From Atriophallophorus winterbourni (Eukaryota; Platyhelminthes; Trematoda; Plagiorchiida; Microphallidae), in contig JACCGJ010015380.1 in the NCBI GenBank assembly GCA_013407085.1, positions 1-64,000 of the forward strand: DNA of 64,000 nt, given 5' to 3'. Both the position numbers and the translations under genes were made by a program. Below, in pieces: positions 59,394 through 64,000 of the stretch (its first letter is position 1; every line of letters begins with the position of its first letter). The notes below the pieces were generated by a model. The model saw only the letters and a list, made by a program, of their open reading frames with translations, did not search any database and had not been told where the DNA came from.

Positions 59394-59769
59394 TTTTTTC
59401 ACTTAGTTCAAAGCATGCTTGAAATCATCATTAACATTATAAAAGGAAGTCTCAAATCTTACTTTTATTGCGACCTCCAATTTGAAGCGCACGTATCATA
59501 TATATGTTCAGCATAAATCCATGTGAAACTGATTTCTTGTTAAACTCATTTGTCTCGACATATCATCAGTTTATGTTACACCAGCCAGAAGCAAGTTTAT
59601 GCGTGCAAGGGAATTACTTCAGCTCAATTGAGGCTAAATGGCATCGTTTTGTTCTAATGTCTATTACGTTTTGCAAACAGTTTTCGGATTACTCGATCAT
59701 AGATTAGCCCCGCCTCACGATTCACACACATCGATTGCGTGTCGATTCATAACTAACGTCAACCTGACC

Positions 59770-61660
59770 TAAGCTAATCAACTTCACCCAGAAATATCAC
59801 AACGCATAACATAAGAGAAAACAATAGAGGAGAATATACGTAGCTCAGGATGGGGATGTTGTTCAGGTGGTGTTCGCCGAGCTTGAGTAGTTGTTCTTGG
59901 ATGTTTCGTCATCAAGCTAGATGACTTCATCAGCAGAACTTGTTTCGAATTGATTTGAAATTGGTATTCATTGGTTTTTATAAGGTCCGTCTTTCCGTTC
60001 GCCAACACTCCCGTTAGTTGGTGTAATTCATGTGTTGCATTCTTGTCCATCGAGATTTCATTGGTCCATGGGTTGAAGGTGCTGGTTAATTGATGTCGTT
60101 GTGGAGTGCCAAGCTTCGATGAATTCCCCCGCTCGTCCGTTGTTTTCTTTGACCACAATCCTCGCGTTGTCTCAATCGAAAAGGTGTCCGAATTGATCAA
60201 CATGTATTGAAATCAGTGACCTTGTGTCGTGCCTTCGTACAGCTAAACGGTGTTCGTGTATTCTTGTGCTTAGCTTGTGGCCGGTTTGTCCGATGTAGTT
60301 CTTCTTGCAATCCCTGCACGTAATCTTGTAGACAATATTCGATTGTTCTTCTTTTGCAACTTTGTCTTTCATATTGTTGAAGTGGTTGACACGGGTTTGT
60401 GCGCGAACTCTATTCCAAATGGCCGTAGAACCCGAGCTGCGGTTTCTGATATATTCTGCACATACGGAAGAGCGCGTCTGACTCTGTTTTCATCATCGTT
60501 TCTTTGCTGGGTACGGTTGAACTTGTTGCGTAGTACGAAGCTTCTTGGGTATCCATTCTTCTGGAACACTCTTCTTCTTGTCTTCTCAGTTCCGGCGTGC
60601 TGCAATGTGTTGCCTCTCTTTTGAATAGGGTTCTAACGCAGCTGCGTTTATGAATGGTTGGATGCTTTCTGTGGAATTTCAAGATTTGATATGTGTGCGT
60701 ATTCTTCCTGTAGACAATGTTTTCCAAATTCCCTTCGCTTGAACGTCCAGAAATGCCAGGCAGCCGTCCAGTTCAGTTTATCTGGTAAATTGGATTCCTC
60801 CGAATACACAGTTCAGTAGTTAATGCGGTTCCTCCAGTTCAGTTCTTTTTATTATCACAAATGTGTCGCCCACATAGTGGATCCATAACTTTGGCCGTAA
60901 TATTGGTAGAGCGACTCGTTCCAAACGATGCATGACTGCTTCGGCAATTAGGCTGGAAAACGTTGATCCCATTGGTGTTCCTCTAATCTGCTCGTAGATT
61001 TTACCATTGAACTTGAAGTATGTTTGAAGGCACAGCTTGATCAATTCCATCAAACTATCTCGTGTTAATCGATTTCCGTTGTGGTCAGTCCCTTTTTCGT
61101 GGAGCAACGCTGAGACGATTTGCTCTGCGAGTGTTTGATCAATTGATGTGAAAAACGCCGTTACGTCGAAATAAACCATTAGTTTATCTTCATCGATCCT
61201 CACATTCTTCAATATCTGGAGAAAATCTTCTGCAGAATTGACGGCATGTTCCGAGTCTGTCACCAAATATAACAGACTTCTTCACAATTCTTTCGATAAC
61301 TTGTAATTCGGTCCTCCCGGTAAGGAAACGATCGGGCGTAATGGAATATTCTCTTTGTGTATTTTGGGTTATCCGTAGAATCTCGGTATAGTTGAGTCTT
61401 CTGGTTTCATTCTTGTTTGTTCCATTCCATTCAGTTGAACCATACATTTCAAGTTGCGTAAATTTCGTTTTCAAGTCGTTTAGTCAGGTCTTCGTTCATT
61501 TGTATATACGTTGTTGTGTCCTGGAGTAGCTGTTCAGCCTTATCGATATAATCTGCCTTGTTCAATACCACAGTTGTTCTTCCTTTTTCGGCGGGGAGGA
61601 TAACTAGGTTTCGAGAAAAAGAATTGTTATAACTCACAAGACAATTAAAGAACACACAGA
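59770..61660 (-). mobile_element. Penelope-like retroelement relic (RT and GIY-YIG)
   Basis: On the minus strand, from 5' to 3': 61655-61449 with VILPAEKGRTTVVLNKADYI and LLQDTTTY; 61474-61190; RT 61266-60820 with YFDVTAFFTSID, IRGTPMGSTFSSLIAEAVMH and IHYVGDTFVII; linker 60727-60369 with HPTIHKRSCVRTLFKREATH and GYPRSF; GIY-YIG domain 60372-60172 with IVYKITCRDCKKNYIGQTGH, then LSTRIHEHRLAVRRHD and SLISIHVD; and a C-terminal tail to about 59784. In the RT active site the usual YxDDTF reads YVGDTF, losing one catalytic Asp. Several frameshifts separate the blocks. Elements with this domain order are known in schistosomes. It starts just downstream of gene B. Confidence 0.9.
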
Positions 61661-61703
61661 CCTGTCTCGGGTTGTCAATCGATGTCGTGCTAACCGGTTA
61701 AAT

Positions 61704-62330
61704 TCAAGCCACACCTTGCTGGGGTTGTTTACACCGACCTTGAGGATTGGCATATCTTTCGATAGTGGCTAACATGTGGCTAACGTGTATAGTTATCCAT
61801 TGCAAACGGGCAAAATAATGATCGTGCAACGAACAACCATTTAACATGAAGATTTGCTGAGAGGCACGTAATGAGCATAAGTCAAAAATCGCTGCCCAAA
61901 TTCTTATCTGCATTTTAAATTCCGAGTACCTCCACATGAGGGTGTTCGTGTTATTCATTGATACCATATGTGCTGAGTTGACCGATATTATTGTCGATAT
62001 TCAATGTGTTCAGCCAGGATCTAATTTGAGAATCACTGTATTTTTCCTAGATGTGCAGAGATACGTAACATGTTGTTCCCCATCTTTGTTCTATTAAGAT
62101 ACACAATGAAAAACCTTCATATTCGATTATTCGATGTAAATCGGTGTGTTCCGTAAATAACGCTTATACGTCAAGTGAACCAGGTTACAAAGAATTTTTC
62201 ATTGAATTGTATACTTCCTCTACAGCCAGCTGTAATCATAATATACTTCTCACGTCAATTGCGACTTCTTGTTGAATTATACAAACGGTAATTTTGCTGA
62301 CCAATATGTATTACATTGGTTAAGGAGAAT
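61704..62330. other. Spacer: no gene recognised
   Basis: A minus-strand frame at 61967-61704 has no recognisable motif. It may be the upstream part of the Penelope-like relic or unrelated repeat DNA. Confidence 0.4.
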
Positions 62331-63240
62331 TTAGCAAAAATTAACTAATACAATAGAAGATATGGCTCGCATTTTCATTTGTATTTCAATATTCATCCAG
62401 AAACCGGTTGTGGTTTCTAAGTGGGGGGTGAACAAAACATTGCCTTGGTCATTCATGAACGCCTCGAGCACTTGACCAAGAACCACTTTTAATGGGTTAT
62501 TCAACGTCGTGGTTAGTTGTACAAGATACCTCTCTTCTAGCATCTTGAGAGCTTCGCGAAGGCCACAGTTATCCACCATTCTGATTAGTTAGACGTCATT
62601 AGATACCCTCCTAGCACTGAATACGAATTCAATAAACAACCAAAGATGCTCACTAAACCACATATGTCTATGATACTGCATAGACTCGACTGCTGTTGCT
62701 TAGGATGTCAAAATCAAATCTGGGATTGAAGATTATTCCGGGTCTCTCTATTGAGTGAAGAAAATACGTGGTTTGTAAGGGAAATGAGATTGATTATCTC
62801 GCGGAATTTGTACTCAATGATTGCCGCATGTGCAATCTTTTGGTGTAATACTGCAGAAGGTTGAAATCACCCATTATGAGTTATTGGGTTCAGCACAGAT
62901 TGACATAGTTACGCAGCATTGCTAGCGGCATTTCGTTGCGAATGTCAGCTGAGGTGCGTGAGCGGTAAATTATCTACAGGATGCAGTTCTTACCCGATTC
63001 CAATAACAAGCTACATATCATGGTATTCTACAGCTCAAATCATGTATCTGAAACTATTTCACAGTGAAAATGTTCGTGGTAATACACAGCTACTCCTGTT
63101 CTTGTGCGGTCTCGCCGAAGCGGGATCATGTTGGGAACTGCCAGCTCGTAATACTTGACTTAATCATGGAACCACGTCTCGGTTAGAGCGTTATTGTCAG
63201 CTGAAACACAGTAATTCAGCTATTTCGTTCCGCAAACACA
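62330..63240 (-). mobile_element. CR1-like relic fragment (endonuclease)
   Basis: Reverse-complement reading of 63230-62860 gives TETWFHD, then a VAVYYHEHF block, IIYRSRTS and finally LIMGDFNLL, the ordered endonuclease motifs seen in the copy at 55.6-55.2 kb (TETWF, GVYYHEH, IIYRSPSS). The frame at 62579-62331 lies farther along and is not recognised. No RT follows within the window. Confidence 0.7.
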
Positions 63241-63249
63241 GTACATTCA

Positions 63250-64000
63250 TGTATAATGATAAATTACCGGTTTTGGTTGTAGCATGGATTTGTGTATGGT
63301 GTGGTGGAGTATAGCACAAGTGATTGGAGTATTTGCACTTAGTCAAGGTCTATCAACACAAATATACATGGATAGAATAGAACTCTTTTGCATTAAATTG
63401 ACTGATCAATCGTGTCCAGATGACAACCGACAAGGCTGGTTATAAAATGTTTTGTATTAACGTTGTTTGACAATAAACGATAGTGTTGCGTTGTGTTAAT
63501 TGCCATGTAGGTAATAAGCGATTTCACAAGTTGATCTAAACTTGTGTTGTGTTATCGCGGGTTGATGTGTTTAAGGTGAGAAAGTTTGACATCAATCCTC
63601 ATGTAGACGTAAATCGTGGGAAAGATACTAGGTTAACCTCGAATCAAATGTCGTCAATTTAAGTGTAATCCTCTCAATGGACATTAAACTAGTAACTGAA
63701 TGAAAATTAGCCTCAGGATTTTCGTATTGCTTCACTATGATTTGTCATGACCAGGAATTGATGTGCCCGCATGACCAATGATTCATTTCAAGGATCCAAA
63801 ATTCAAAATCTACCATATTTATGCAGAACAACCGAGATATATTAAAATGTCTGCGAACACCAAAACGACCGCTTGGAATATTTTTGCCAACGTTTGACTG
63901 TACTGATGCCGATATCGACTACTTCCAACTTACGGTGGAACATTTTAATCTGCACATGGGATGACGACTCATATGTTTCCGGAAAAGTCTTATTAGATTT
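63250..64000. other. Window end: no gene seen
   Basis: AT-rich sequence without long frames. The phrase agcacaagtgattggagta at about 63314 resembles the start of the dispersed repeat listed at 43465. Confidence 0.45.

Overview
The window looks like a stretch of an AT-rich flatworm genome, most likely a blood fluke (family Schistosomatidae). The sequence does not say which genus. Four things point there: two genes built almost wholly of tiny in-frame exons (the micro-exon gene, or MEG, architecture known from schistosomes), a Penelope-like element with a GIY-YIG domain, tRNA-derived repeats carrying hammerhead-ribozyme motifs, and several decayed CR1-like and RTE-like non-LTR retrotransposons. 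There are no prokaryotic-type genes, and almost every long open frame is a retrotransposon relic or a microsatellite artefact.

Layout. Positions 1-1366 are a degenerate GATA microsatellite. MEG-like gene A runs 1590-11946 on the + strand: a TATA box, a signal-peptide exon, about 7 well supported micro-exons (12-42 nt) plus 3 possible ones, and a terminal exon with a stop. A gypsy relic lies antisense in one of its introns. Only about 550 bp downstream, MEG-like gene B starts at 12495 on the same strand and can be followed to 59323: a signal-peptide exon, about 22 micro-exons of 12-36 nt, and a terminal exon. Every junction is in phase 1, and no junction or exon creates a stop. Two late exons of 29 and 19 nt are not multiples of three but sum to 48 and restore the phase. 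The strong exons of gene B add to 750 nt (249 codons plus stop) spread over 46.8 kb.

The introns of gene B are full of mobile-element debris: CR1-like copies at 13.4-14.7, 33.9-38.3 (one copy nested inside another) and 52.8-56.0 kb; RTE-like copies at 15.3-16.4, 23.0-25.0 and 40.7-42.2 kb; a two-copy hammerhead/tRNA SINE-like repeat at 21.9-22.55 kb; and a gypsy fragment at 56.1-56.8 kb. Downstream of gene B are a Penelope-like relic (59.8-61.7 kb) and a CR1 endonuclease fragment (62.3-63.2 kb), both on the minus strand.

How the genes fit together. Both MEG-like genes encode a short secreted-type N-terminus followed by a mosaic of 4-14 residue cassettes. Because the cassettes share phase 1, any of them can be skipped without a frameshift, so each gene could give many secreted variants. 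In schistosomes MEG products are secreted variable proteins of the parasite-host interface. Membership of these two genes rests on architecture alone. I recognise no specific numbered MEG family. All exon calls come from reading splice signals and frame by eye; transcript data would settle them.
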